A stretch of 64,000 nt of DNA. It comes from ZC4RG35 sp964571765 (lineage in GTDB: Bacteria > Actinomycetota > Acidimicrobiia > Spongiisociales > ZC4RG35). Made by a program: the position numbers and the translations under genes. This document shows positions 23,609-32,704 of the stretch, one piece after another; position 1 is the stretch's first letter, and each line of letters starts with the position of its first letter. The DNA is taken from assembly GCA_964571765.1 (NCBI GenBank), contig CAZNDH010000008.1:15596-79595 (forward strand). Reading direction: 5' to 3'. The notes beneath the pieces were generated by a model. It was given only the letters and a program-made list of their open reading frames with translations, did no database searches and had not been told where the DNA came from.

Positions 23609-24699
23609 GCTGGCCCGGGTTCTGGATCGTGGTCCTCCGGGTGGTCCTCACCTTCGGATTGCTGCTGACGGTCACGGTGATCAACGTGTGGGCCGAGCGA
23701 AAGATCCTGGCCGACATGCAGAGCCGGCTGGGGCCCACCCGGGCTGGTCCCTGGGGGATCCTGCAGACGGTGGCCGACGGGCTCAAGCTGTTCTTCAAGG
23801 AGTCGGTGACCCCGCGCAAGGTCGAGCTGGGGATGTACATGCTCGCACCGTTCCTCGCGGTGATCCCCGCCTTCCTCATCTTCATGGTTATCCCCTGGGG
23901 CCGCCCCTTCAGCATCGGAGGCCATGAGGTGGCCCTGCAGGGGACCGACCTCAACGTCGGGCTGCTCTTCATCCTGGCGATGTCGTCCATGGCGGTGTAC
24001 GCCGTGGTCCTGGCCGGCTGGTCCTCGGGCTCGAAGTACCCACTGATCGGGGGGGTGCGGGCCACCGCCCAGGCGATCTCCTATGAAGCAGCCATGGGGC
24101 TGTCCATGGTGGCGGTGGTCCTGTTCACCGCCACGCAGGGAGAGGGAGGCACCCTCTCCCTGGCCGAAATCGTGGCTCGCCAGTCGGGCAACTGGGGCGA
24201 CGTCCTCCCGGTCTTCTCGGTGGTTCCCCGTTGGAACCTGTTTCCCCAGCTGGCGGCGTTCGCCATCTTCATGATCGCCATCGTCGCCGAGACGAACCGG
24301 GCCCCCTTCGACCTGGTCGAAGCAGAGCAGGAGATCGTCGGCGGGTTCCACACCGAGTACTCCGGGATGAGGTTCGCCATGTTCTTCCTCGCCGAGTACA
24401 TCAACATCTTCTCGATGTCGGCGCTGGCCGCCACCCTGTTCCTCGGCGGCTGGAACGGGCCCACCTTCGACGGTGTCCTGCCCGGGTTCGTCTCCGGGCT
24501 GCTGCCCACGGTGTGGTTCCTGCTCAAGACCTACCTCATCGTCTTCGTCTTCTTCTGGATCCGGGCGACGCTGCCCCGGCTGAGATACGACCAACTGATG
24601 ACCTTGGGCTGGAAACGGCTCATCCCGGCGGCACTGGCCTGGATCGTGGTGTCGAGCGTGGTCATGGGGTGGAGGCAATTCGGAGCACCCTGGAGCTGA
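23605..24699 (+). CDS. nuoH: NADH-quinone oxidoreductase subunit H (set 1)
   Basis: The 364-residue subunit has eight or more TM helices and joins the membrane arm to the quinone cavity. Conserved loops are AERKILADMQSRLGPTRAGPWG and AETNRAPFDLVEAEQEIVGGF, where the acidic residues take part in proton transfer. It overlaps nuoG by four bases. Confidence 0.96.
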   Translation: MSWPGFWIVVLRVVLTFGLLLTVTVINVWAERKILADMQSRLGPTRAGPWGILQTVADGLKLFFKESVTPRKVELGMYMLAPFLAVIPAFLIFMVIPWGRPFSIGGHEVALQGTDLNVGLLFILAMSSMAVYAVVLAGWSSGSKYPLIGGVRATAQAISYEAAMGLSMVAVVLFTATQGEGGTLSLAEIVARQSGNWGDVLPVFSVVPRWNLFPQLAAFAIFMIAIVAETNRAPFDLVEAEQEIVGGFHTEYSGMRFAMFFLAEYINIFSMSALAATLFLGGWNGPTFDGVLPGFVSGLLPTVWFLLKTYLIVFVFFWIRATLPRLRYDQLMTLGWKRLIPAALAWIVVSSVVMGWRQFGAPWS

Positions 24700-24700
24700 C

Positions 24701-25345
24701 ATGGGAATCATCACCGAGCTGATCAAGGGACTGGCGGTCACCGGCAAGACCATGTTGGGGACCATCACGGGCAAGGAGCTGGTCACGACCCCCTATCCCG
24801 ATGTGATGAGAGAGAAGCCCCAACGCTTCCACGGGCGTCACGTCCTCAACCGCTACCCGGATGGGATGGAGAAGTGCATCGGCTGCCAGCTGTGCGCTGG
24901 GGCCTGCCCCGCCGATTGCATCTACGTGCGGGGGATGGACAACGACCCCGAGCACCCGACCTCGCCTGGGGAGCGCTTCGGCTACGTCTACGAGATCAAC
25001 ATGCTCCGCTGCATCTTCTGCGGCCTGTGTGTCGAGGCTTGCCCCACCGAGGCGATCACCATGACCCACCTCTTCGAGATGTCGACCACCACCCGCGAGG
25101 ACGCCATCTACACCAAGGAGACGCTGCTCATGGACGACCGGGGCCGGGTGCCCCACATGTTCCCCGACGATCCTCTCGCCGACCTCGCCGAGCTCGACCG
25201 GGCTGACGGGTGGCTCCGGGCCACCTCCCCTGCCGGGATTGCCGCCTACCAGGGCGAGGTGATGTGGCAGGGGACGCCGGGGCCGGCGGAATGGGATCCC
25301 GAGCCGTCCCAGGAGGCAGGCGACCGCCGAGGGACGTCCGGATGA
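24701..25345 (+). CDS. nuoI: NADH-quinone oxidoreductase subunit I (set 1)
   Basis: The 214-residue ferredoxin-type subunit carries two [4Fe-4S] sets, CIGCQLCAGACPADC and CIFCGLCVEACPTEA, forming clusters N6a and N6b. An N-terminal amphipathic helix (ELIKGLAVTGKTMLGTI) lies on the membrane. It starts one base after the nuoH stop and overlaps nuoJ. Confidence 0.96.
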   Translation: MGIITELIKGLAVTGKTMLGTITGKELVTTPYPDVMREKPQRFHGRHVLNRYPDGMEKCIGCQLCAGACPADCIYVRGMDNDPEHPTSPGERFGYVYEINMLRCIFCGLCVEACPTEAITMTHLFEMSTTTREDAIYTKETLLMDDRGRVPHMFPDDPLADLAELDRADGWLRATSPAGIAAYQGEVMWQGTPGPAEWDPEPSQEAGDRRGTSG

Positions 25346-25866
25346 TCGAGGCGATCCTCTTCGTCCTGATGGGGACGACCGCGGTCGCCGGGGGGGTCGC
25401 CGTGGTGATCGCCCGCAACCCGGTGTACTCGGCAATGGGCCTTCTGGCCACACTGTTCTCGGTGGCGGTGCTCTATGTAGTCCATCTCGCCCATCTGGTT
25501 GCCGCGGTCCAGGTCATCGTGTACGCCGGGGCGGTGATGACCCTGTTCCTCTTCGTCATCATGCTCATTGGGGTAGACAAGAGCGAGACCCGTGATGAGC
25601 GCCTCCCCTACCAGCGGTTGATCGTCATCGTGCTCGGGATGCTCATCGTCGCCGGTGGTATCGGGATCACCGTGTTCGGTGACTTCGACTGGGTGCCGGC
25701 AGCGGCCGCCTCGATGTCGCCGGAGGCCACCAACGGCACCGTGCAGGCGGTGGCCGAGCCGCTGTTCACCGAGTGGGTGCTCGCCTTTCAGGCGACCGCC
25801 TTGCTCCTCACCATCGCCGCCGCCGGTGCCGTCGCCCTGGCCCACTTCCGCCGGAGGGGGAGCTGA
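25342..25866 (+). CDS. nuoJ: NADH-quinone oxidoreductase subunit J (set 1)
   Basis: The 174-residue subunit has five TM helices, with AAVQVIVYAGAVMTLFLFVIMLIG as the conserved third helix that contains the pi-bulge region. The ATG overlaps the nuoI stop (ATGA), which fixes the start against upstream frames. Confidence 0.94.
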   Translation: MIEAILFVLMGTTAVAGGVAVVIARNPVYSAMGLLATLFSVAVLYVVHLAHLVAAVQVIVYAGAVMTLFLFVIMLIGVDKSETRDERLPYQRLIVIVLGMLIVAGGIGITVFGDFDWVPAAAASMSPEATNGTVQAVAEPLFTEWVLAFQATALLLTIAAAGAVALAHFRRRGS

Positions 25867-26168
25867 TGGTCGATCCCGGCTGGTACATGTCCCTCGCTGC
25901 CGCCCTCTTCACCATCGGCGCCCTGGGCATGCTGGTGCGTCGCAACGCCCTGGTGATGTTCATGTGCATCGAGCTGATGCTCAACGCGGTCAACCTCACC
26001 CTCATCGCGGCGGGGCGGGCTCTCAACGACATCGCCGGCCAAGTTGCGGTGTTCTTCATCCTGGTGGTGGCCGCCGCCGAGGTGGTGGTCGGGTTGGCGA
26101 TCATCGTCTCCATCTTCCGGCTCCGTTCGACCGCCTCCGTAGACGAGCTGGCGGAGCTCCGAGGATGA
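25866..26168 (+). CDS. nuoK: NADH-quinone oxidoreductase subunit K (set 1)
   Basis: The 100-residue three-TM subunit has the membrane glutamates of the proton path in FMCIELMLNAVN and AAAEVVVGLAI. One-base overlap with nuoJ. A 55-base gap with heptad repeats separates it from nuoL. Confidence 0.95.
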   Translation: MVDPGWYMSLAAALFTIGALGMLVRRNALVMFMCIELMLNAVNLTLIAAGRALNDIAGQVAVFFILVVAAAEVVVGLAIIVSIFRLRSTASVDELAELRG

Positions 26169-26192
26169 GCTCGCTTCACTCGCTCATCCTCG

Positions 26193-26213
26193 GTACCAAG
26201 TTCCAAATACTGG
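26193..26213. repeat. Heptad-phased GTAC repeat, locus 2 (nuoK-nuoL gap, set 1)
   Basis: Three consecutive 7-base units, GTACCAA, GTTCCAA and ATACTGG, fill the gap upstream of nuoL. Confidence 0.5.
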
Positions 26214-26223
26214 GGGTCACGGA

Positions 26224-28110
26224 GTGACCTCCCTCCTCTGGCTGATAATCGCTCTCCCGCTCGGCGGGGCACTGTTCCTCCACTTCGCCGGGAGGTTCCT
26301 CAGGGAGCCACTACCGGGGTGGCTGGCCACCGCGGCCATGTCGGGGTCCTTTCTGATTGCTTTGGCCGCCGCCATTCCCTTCTTCCGGGGCGACGGACCC
26401 ACCGAGACCCTGCTCCTCTGGGAGTGGATGCCGGCGATCGGGGCCAATCTGGAGATCCAATGGGACCCGCTGTCGGCACTGATGACCCTGGTGGTCACCG
26501 GGGTGGGCTCGTTGATCCACCTGTTCTCCATCGGCTACATGCATGGCGACGATCGGTTCGGCCGGTTCTTCACCTACCTCAACCTCTTCGCTGCCTCGAT
26601 GCTCACCCTGGTCCTCGCCGGCAACTTCGCCATGCTCTTCCTCGGCTGGGAGCTGGTGGGGCTGTGCTCCTACCTGCTCATCGGGTTCTGGTTCACCCGG
26701 CACTCGGCGGCCGGGGCCGCCAAGAAGGCGTTCGTGGTCAACCGGATCGGCGACCTCGGCCTGATGGTGGGGCTGATGCTGGTGTTCGCCACATTCGGCA
26801 CCCTGTCCTACACCGGGGTCCTCGACCGGGCCGATGAGCTGTCAACCGCCACGGCGACCGCCATCGGCCTCCTCTTCCTCCTCGGGGCGGCGGGCAAGTC
26901 GGCGCAGATCCCCCTCTACGTGTGGCTTCCCGACGCCATGGAAGGCCCCACCCCGGTGTCGGCCCTGATCCACGCGGCCACCATGGTCACCGCCGGGGTC
27001 TACCTGGTGGCCCGCTCGGCGGCCATCTTCGACCTGTCCGAGGTGGCCCAGGTGACGGTGGCCACCGTGGGCGCCGTCACCGCCCTGTGGGCGGCATCGA
27101 TCGCCCTGGCCCAGCGTGACATCAAGAAAGTCCTTGCCTACTCCACGGTGTCTCAACTCGGGTTCATGTTCCTCGCGGTGGGTGCCACCGCCTATGTGGC
27201 CGGGATATTCCACCTGATGACACACGCCTTCTTCAAGGCGCTGCTCTTCCTCGGGGCCGGTGCGGTGATCCACGGCATGTCCGGGGAGCAGGACATGCGC
27301 CGCATGGGCGGGCTCTTCACGCGGATGCGGGTCACTGCGGTGACCATGGCCATCGGCGTCCTCGCCATTTCGGGCATCCCCCCCCTGGCCGGGTTCTGGT
27401 CGAAGGACGAGATCGTCGCCAGCGCTTTCGCCCGCAGCGGGTGGTTCGGCGCCCTCATGGTGGTGGCCCTCTTGGCCGCGGTGCTGACAGCCTTCTACAT
27501 GACCCGTCTCTGGGTGATGGTGTTTCTCGGTCAGCCCCGCTGGGACGAGGCCGAGGTCCATCCCCATGAGGCGCCCCGGGTGATGACCCTCCCCCTGGTG
27601 GCCCTGGCCGGGCTCACCCTGGTCGGCGGTCTGATCAACACCCCGTTCCGCTACACCCTGGAGCACTTCCTCGAGCCGGCCTTCGAGGGTGTCGCCATGC
27701 AGCACCCTCCGGAGGGGTGGTTGATGTTCACCGTCCTCGCCGGGGTCTCGGTGCTCGCCGGGGTGGCCGGGATCGCCGCCGCCTTCTTGGCCTACCACCG
27801 TCCCGAGGAGCAGTGGCTCGACTTCGAGGACAGCCTCCAGCCGGTGTGGGGGGCCTGGGAGGGCGCCTATCGGGTCGACGATCTGTACGGGGCGGCCATC
27901 GTCGCCCCCGGCCGCAAGGCCGCCGGGTGGGCCGCCTTCTCGGTCGACGTCCCCGTGATCGACGGGCTGGTCAACGGGGTGGGCCGGGTGGTGCGTGGCG
28001 TCGGTGACACGGTGCGGCAGCTCCAGACCGGCCAGGTGCGGACCTACGGCGCCCTGCTCCTCACCGGCGGCATCGCAGTGGTCCTTTGGCTGGTGGCGAC
28101 AGGCTCATGA
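26224..28110 (+). CDS. nuoL: NADH-quinone oxidoreductase subunit L (set 1)
   Basis: The 628-residue antiporter-like subunit has about 15-16 TM helices. Family marks: FLGWELVGLCSYLLIGFW with the key Glu, AAKKAFVVNRIGD with Lys, LPDAMEGPTPVSALIHAATMV, and a lateral C-terminal helix region. It pumps protons at the far end of the membrane arm. GTG start; GGAG lies almost adjacent to it, so the ribosome site is poor. Confidence 0.95.
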   Translation: MTSLLWLIIALPLGGALFLHFAGRFLREPLPGWLATAAMSGSFLIALAAAIPFFRGDGPTETLLLWEWMPAIGANLEIQWDPLSALMTLVVTGVGSLIHLFSIGYMHGDDRFGRFFTYLNLFAASMLTLVLAGNFAMLFLGWELVGLCSYLLIGFWFTRHSAAGAAKKAFVVNRIGDLGLMVGLMLVFATFGTLSYTGVLDRADELSTATATAIGLLFLLGAAGKSAQIPLYVWLPDAMEGPTPVSALIHAATMVTAGVYLVARSAAIFDLSEVAQVTVATVGAVTALWAASIALAQRDIKKVLAYSTVSQLGFMFLAVGATAYVAGIFHLMTHAFFKALLFLGAGAVIHGMSGEQDMRRMGGLFTRMRVTAVTMAIGVLAISGIPPLAGFWSKDEIVASAFARSGWFGALMVVALLAAVLTAFYMTRLWVMVFLGQPRWDEAEVHPHEAPRVMTLPLVALAGLTLVGGLINTPFRYTLEHFLEPAFEGVAMQHPPEGWLMFTVLAGVSVLAGVAGIAAAFLAYHRPEEQWLDFEDSLQPVWGAWEGAYRVDDLYGAAIVAPGRKAAGWAAFSVDVPVIDGLVNGVGRVVRGVGDTVRQLQTGQVRTYGALLLTGGIAVVLWLVATGS

Positions 28111-28134
28111 GATTGCTGAGCAACCTCATGGGTC

Positions 28135-28152
28135 GTACTCGGTACCCCGTAC
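28135..28152. repeat. Heptad-phased GTAC repeat, locus 3 (nuoL-nuoM gap, set 1)
   Basis: GTAC occurs at 28135, 28142 and 28149, exactly 7 bases apart. The rest of the 136-base gap is G/C-rich with repeated GAGCGGAGC units before nuoM and no open frame. Confidence 0.5.
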
Positions 28153-28246
28153 CGGGGATCTCGACTCCCCTTCCCCTGCTGGCGGAGTGGGCGATACGGG
28201 TGCGCCGAGCGAGCCGGGTAGGGAGCGGAGCAGAGCGGAGCGACCG

Positions 28247-29779
28247 ATGCTGACCGCCCTCGTGCTATTGCCCTTGGCAGGTGCCGCCATAGTGGCGGTG
28301 GTTCCGGCCCGCCGGCGCGAGCTCCACGTTCCACTGGGGATCGCCTCGTCGATGGCCCCGCTCGCCCTGGCCGGCTATCTGTTCTGGGTGTTCGAGCCGA
28401 TCGACCGGTTCCAGTTCGCGGTCGACGTCCCCTGGTACCGGCCCTGGGGAATCGGGTGGAGTCTCGGTGTCGACGGGATCTCGATGCCGCTGGTGGTGCT
28501 CACCGCCCTGCTCATCCCGATCGCCCTGGGCGCTTCGACGGCGATAACCCACAAGACCCGCCAGTTCGTCGCCCTCACCCTCCTCCTCGAGGCCGGGATG
28601 ATCGGCGCCTTCCTCGCCACCGACCTGTTCCTCTTCTTCGTGTTCTTCGAGGCGATCCTGATCCCCATGTACTTCATAATCGGGGTGTGGGGGAGCGAGC
28701 GCCGGGTGTACGCCGCGGTCAAGTTCTTCATCTACACCGCCCTGGGCTCGGCCCTGATGCTGGCGGGGATCATCGCCATGGCGGTCCTCCACTCGGCTCA
28801 GACCGGGGCGCCCTCCTTCGCCCTGGCCGACCTGATGGCCCTGGAACTTTCGGCCGGCGCCGAGCGCTGGCTGTTCGCCGCGTTCGCCATCGCCTTCGCG
28901 GTCAAGGTACCCCTTTTCCCGTTGCACACCTGGCTGCCCGATGCCCATACCGAAGCGCCCACCGCCGGGTCGGTGCTCCTCGCCGGGGTCCTCCTCAAGC
29001 TGGGAACCTACGGGCTGATCCGGTTCAACCTGAGCTTCTTCCCCCAGGCCTCGGTGGACGCGGTGTGGGTGATGGGGGGCCTCGCAGTGGTGGGGATCGT
29101 CTACGGGGCGGTGGTGGCCATCGTCCAGCCCGACCTGAAGCGCCTGGTCGCCTATTCCTCGGTGAGCCACCTGGGGTTCATCGTCCTGGGCACCTTCGCC
29201 CTCACCTCCTCCTCGCTCCAGGGTGCGGTGATCCAGAACTTCAACCACGGGCTGACCACCGGGGCGTTGTTTCTCCTGGTGGGGATGATCTACGAGCGAC
29301 GCCACACCAAGCAGATCGCCGAGTTCGGCGGGTTGCAGAAGGTGATGCCGGTGTTCGCCGGCTTCTTCCTCCTCATGGTCTTCGCCTCCATTGGCCTTCC
29401 CGGGCTCAACGGGTTCATTGGCGAGTTCCTGGTCCTGGTGGGCAGCTTCCCCACCCTTCCCGCACTGGCGGTGGTCGCTGCCCTCGGGGTGATCCTGGCC
29501 GCGGTATACCTGCTGTGGGCATACCAGCGTGTGTTCACCGGTCTCCCCGAGAGGGAGGAGAACCGTCTCCTCGTCGATCTCACTCCCCGCGAGATCTCCC
29601 TGCTCGCCCCGTTGGCGGTGTTGGTGGTGGTCCTCGGCCTCTTCCCCAACGTCCTCCTCGACAAGATCGCCCCTTCCACCGAGTCGACGCTCGACCGCAT
29701 CGAGGCCGCCACTGACTATGTGGTGCCCTTCCCGGGGCGTCTCGGTGATGTGTTCCTCGCCGGGGATGGTGGAGGATGA
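28247..29779 (+). CDS. nuoM: NADH-quinone oxidoreductase subunit M (set 1)
   Basis: The 510-residue antiporter-like subunit has about 14 TM helices. LFLFFVFFEAILIPMYFIIG contains the conserved Glu, and HTWLPDAHTEAPTAGSVLLAG is the broken-helix region. The ATG at 28247 matches the usual N-terminus; upstream in-frame sequence is the repetitive gap. It overlaps nuoN by four bases. Confidence 0.95.
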   Translation: MLTALVLLPLAGAAIVAVVPARRRELHVPLGIASSMAPLALAGYLFWVFEPIDRFQFAVDVPWYRPWGIGWSLGVDGISMPLVVLTALLIPIALGASTAITHKTRQFVALTLLLEAGMIGAFLATDLFLFFVFFEAILIPMYFIIGVWGSERRVYAAVKFFIYTALGSALMLAGIIAMAVLHSAQTGAPSFALADLMALELSAGAERWLFAAFAIAFAVKVPLFPLHTWLPDAHTEAPTAGSVLLAGVLLKLGTYGLIRFNLSFFPQASVDAVWVMGGLAVVGIVYGAVVAIVQPDLKRLVAYSSVSHLGFIVLGTFALTSSSLQGAVIQNFNHGLTTGALFLLVGMIYERRHTKQIAEFGGLQKVMPVFAGFFLLMVFASIGLPGLNGFIGEFLVLVGSFPTLPALAVVAALGVILAAVYLLWAYQRVFTGLPEREENRLLVDLTPREISLLAPLAVLVVVLGLFPNVLLDKIAPSTESTLDRIEAATDYVVPFPGRLGDVFLAGDGGG

Positions 29780-31230
29780 GCGGCGAGGTCAATTGGCTGG
29801 CCATCCTCCCCGAGCTGATCCTCGCCGTAGGTGCAGCCGGGGTGCTTCTCGCCGAGGTGCAGTGGAAACCCCGGGCCCGGGTGTTGGCCGCGGTCGCCGC
29901 CGGCTCGTTGCTCCTCTCCGCCGGGGTCACCCTGGTGCAGTGGGCGGTGGCCGGGGACGCATCGGGGGCGGGCACAACCGACGACCTGGTCGCCTTCTCG
30001 GGAATGGTGCTCATGGACCGGTTCGCCATCTTCGGCCGCTTCGCCTTGATCGTGCTCACCGCGGTCGGCCTGGTCGCTGCCTGGCGGCTGGTCCAGTCCC
30101 TGGGTCGGCGGGCCGCCGAGATGGTGGCTTTGGTTCTCCTCGCCACCACCGGGTTCTCCTTGATGGTCTCGGCCAACAACCTGGTGATGCTGTTCCTCGG
30201 CCTCGAGGTGGGCTCGATTGCCCTCTACGTGCTGGCGGGTATGACCCGGGACCGTATTGGCTCGGACGAGGCGGCGATCAAGTACTTCCTGCTGGGATCG
30301 TTTGCCTCGGCGATCTTCGTCTACGGGGTTGCCCTCCTCTACGCCGGGACCGGCGAGTTCGAGATCATCGCCATCCGCCAGTTCCTCCTCGCCAATGTGG
30401 TGACCAGCCCGGCGATCATCCTGGTTGCCCTGGGCCTGATGATCGTGGGGTTGGGTTTCAAGATCTCGGCGGCCCCGTTCCACAGCTGGGCTCCCGACGT
30501 CTACCAGGGCGCTCCTGCCGGGGTGGTCGGCTACATGGCGGCGATGGCCAAGGTGGCCGGGTTCGTGGCCCTGGCCCGGATATTCCTCACCGGCGTCATC
30601 GAGTTCGAGGCGTCCTGGGTCCCGGTGATGGCCGCGGTGTCTGCCGTCTCGATGCTTCTCGGGGCGCTGGCCGCCCTGGTTCAGAGCGACCTGCGCCGGA
30701 TGCTGGCCTACTCCGGTGTCGCCCATGCCGGGTTCATCATGACCGGGGTGGTCGGGGGCAGCTCGACGGCGATGCTGTTCTACGTGGCGATCTACGCGGT
30801 TCAGCTGGTAGGGGCCTTCGCCGTGGTCACCGCGGTGAGCGGCCCCCGGGGCTCGGCGTCGGCCCTCTCCGACTACCGGGGCATGGCGGCGAGGAGCCCG
30901 GGCTTGGCCGCCGGGTTCACCGTGATCCTCTTTGGGATGGCCGGCCTCCCGTTGACCGCAGGCTTCATCGCCAAGTTCGGGGTGTTCTCCGACGCCTGGG
31001 CCGGCGGTCTCCCCTGGCTGGTGGTGGTGGCGGTGCTCGCCTCGGTGATCGCCCTCGCCTTCTACCTGCGGGTGATCGTCACCATGTACATGGAGGATGA
31101 GGAGGCCGAGGCGCTCCCGGTGCCTGTCACGGTGAGGCTGGTCCTGGGGGCGGCAGTGGCCGCCACCTTGGTCTGGGGGGTGTTCCCCGGCTCCCTCCTC
31201 GATCTTGCCGCCGATGCCTTCCCTCTGTAG
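29776..31230 (+). CDS. nuoN: NADH-quinone oxidoreductase subunit N (set 1)
   Basis: The 484-residue antiporter-like subunit has about 14 TM helices. LFLGLEVGSIALYVLAG holds the conserved Glu, and FHSWAPDVYQGAPAGVVGYMA is the family motif of the broken helix. It is the last nuo gene of the operon; its 3' end overlaps the next gene by 17 bases. Confidence 0.95.
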   Translation: MSGEVNWLAILPELILAVGAAGVLLAEVQWKPRARVLAAVAAGSLLLSAGVTLVQWAVAGDASGAGTTDDLVAFSGMVLMDRFAIFGRFALIVLTAVGLVAAWRLVQSLGRRAAEMVALVLLATTGFSLMVSANNLVMLFLGLEVGSIALYVLAGMTRDRIGSDEAAIKYFLLGSFASAIFVYGVALLYAGTGEFEIIAIRQFLLANVVTSPAIILVALGLMIVGLGFKISAAPFHSWAPDVYQGAPAGVVGYMAAMAKVAGFVALARIFLTGVIEFEASWVPVMAAVSAVSMLLGALAALVQSDLRRMLAYSGVAHAGFIMTGVVGGSSTAMLFYVAIYAVQLVGAFAVVTAVSGPRGSASALSDYRGMAARSPGLAAGFTVILFGMAGLPLTAGFIAKFGVFSDAWAGGLPWLVVVAVLASVIALAFYLRVIVTMYMEDEEAEALPVPVTVRLVLGAAVAATLVWGVFPGSLLDLAADAFPL

Positions 31231-32407
31231 GGCCGGGCTGACCCTGATCGGAGGCGTGGTGCTGGCCATGGTCGGAGCCGTGCCCGCCCAGGCCGCGGAG
31301 ACCACCAACAGCGAGATCGTTCTCATTCGCCAGGGCGACGTCGTCGACGACGACCTCTACGCCACCGCCATCTCGGTGAGGGTGACCGGGGTCATCGACG
31401 GCGATCTGATCGCCTTTGCCGCCGAACAGGTGGTCATCGACGGTCGGGTGACCGGTTCGGTGACGGTGGTCGCCCCCCGGGTCGTGGTCGACGGCACGAT
31501 CGAAGGGTCACTGCGTCTGGTGGTCAACGATCTCGTGGTCGGGGGTACCGTCGGTGGCGATGTGGTCGGGGTCGGCGCCGACCTCAGGTTCGGCTCCGAC
31601 TCGAGGGTCGAGGGCGAGATCCTGGCATGGACCTACCGCATGGAGGCGATGGGCTCGATCGGGTCGAGGCTGGGAGGAACCCAGAGGCACCTCGACCTCG
31701 CCGGTGCGGTCGGAGGAAGCGTGGATGTCACCGTCAACCGGCTTCGGGTGGTGGGGCCGCTGACCGTGGGGGGCGATCTGGTCTACCGCTCGCGCCACAG
31801 CGGCGAAGGCCTCGACCAGGCCGAGGTTGCCGGGACCCAGGTGCAGCGCCAGCCTCTCCCGCCCAACCTCCGGGTGCGCGCCCTTGGGGCCCTCGCCCGG
31901 GTCATGGCAGTGATCTTCCTCGGGATCGCCGCGGTGACCACTGTCTGGGGCTGGCCTGACCGCACCGCCATGGCCGCCGATCAGGTCGGGGCCCATCCCT
32001 TGCGGGCCTGGCTGGGGGGCGCCTCGGTGTTTCTCTCGCCGGTTCTGGTGGTCCTGGTCGCGGGGCTGGTAATCGCCCGGGCCCCTCCAGCCGCCGGGGT
32101 CCCGCTCCTCGCCCTGGCGGTTCCCATCTTCTTCGCCCTCCTCGGGGTCCTCCTGGTCGTCTCTCTGGTCGCCGGGGTGCCGGTTTCGGCATGGACGGGC
32201 CGCCAGATGTTCAGGAGATGGGGTGTGCACGGCTCCACCCTGGCCGGCTCGCTGGTGCTCGGCATGGTCTGGCTGCTCCCCTGGGTGGGGCTCCTGGTGC
32301 CACTGGTCGCTCTACCCCTGGGGCTGGGAGCCTGGCTACGGGCGCTTCGGCCTCAGGAGGTGGTAGCGGCCCCTTCTGATGAGTCCGCGGTGTCCGCCTC
32401 CTCCTGA
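31214..32407 (+). CDS. Exported bactofilin-like (polymer-forming) domain protein with C-terminal TM helices
   Basis: The 397-residue protein begins with a signal-like segment (LTLIGGVVLAMVGAVPAQAAE). Residues 35-190 show a regular alternation of hydrophobic strands and V/I-D-G-x-V/I-T-G turns (VIDGRVTGSV, VVDGTIEGSL, VVGGTVGGDV), the hallmark of a bactofilin-type beta-helix. Four or five TM helices follow (about 210-375). The fold suggests a surface or membrane scaffold; role unknown. The ATG lies inside the end of nuoN, so it may be translationally coupled. Confidence 0.7.
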   Translation: MPSLCRAGLTLIGGVVLAMVGAVPAQAAETTNSEIVLIRQGDVVDDDLYATAISVRVTGVIDGDLIAFAAEQVVIDGRVTGSVTVVAPRVVVDGTIEGSLRLVVNDLVVGGTVGGDVVGVGADLRFGSDSRVEGEILAWTYRMEAMGSIGSRLGGTQRHLDLAGAVGGSVDVTVNRLRVVGPLTVGGDLVYRSRHSGEGLDQAEVAGTQVQRQPLPPNLRVRALGALARVMAVIFLGIAAVTTVWGWPDRTAMAADQVGAHPLRAWLGGASVFLSPVLVVLVAGLVIARAPPAAGVPLLALAVPIFFALLGVLLVVSLVAGVPVSAWTGRQMFRRWGVHGSTLAGSLVLGMVWLLPWVGLLVPLVALPLGLGAWLRALRPQEVVAAPSDESAVSASS

Positions 32408-32556
32408 CCCTCGAAGGCGTCGTGGAGGTAACCCAGGCTGACGTGGCCGCAGGTACCACACACGGTCCGCTGCAGGCCGTAGTTGTGGGTGGCAGTCACC
32501 TGCTCGTGCAGGCAGGCCTCGCCGCCACCTCGGTTACGGAAGCTCTTGGTCCACAT
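32353..32556 (-). CDS. Small zinc-ribbon-like protein
   Basis: The 67-residue protein contains a Cys-rich core: C15-L-H, then 17 residues on, CGTCGHVSLGYLH, giving three Cys and several His that could bind zinc. The acidic tail is disordered. An AAGGAG ribosome site (32572-32567) supports the ATG at 32556 over the one at 32583. Its 3' end overlaps the end of the bactofilin-like gene by 55 bases on the opposite strand. I do not recognise the family; a regulatory or RNA-binding role is possible. Confidence 0.55.
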   Translation of the reverse strand: MWTKSFRNRGGGEACLHEQVTATHNYGLQRTVCGTCGHVSLGYLHDAFEGQEEADTADSSEGAATTS

Positions 32557-32689
32557 TTGCTCGTTTCTCCTTCGGAACGGCATTTCCCCTATTGATCGGC
32601 AGGTCGGGTCGGCATATCGCGAACCAATCCTGGATCGGGCGATCGGACTAGTCAGCAGGCCGGCCAGTTCCTCAGACCGGAGATTCGCT

Positions 32690-32695
32690 TATCGT
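32690..32695 (+). promoter_or_regulatory. -10 element of moaA
   Basis: TATCGT ends 9 nt before the ATG at 32705, and there is no ribosome site between them. Confidence 0.45.
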
Positions 32696-32704
32696 CTTAG
32701 GCGG

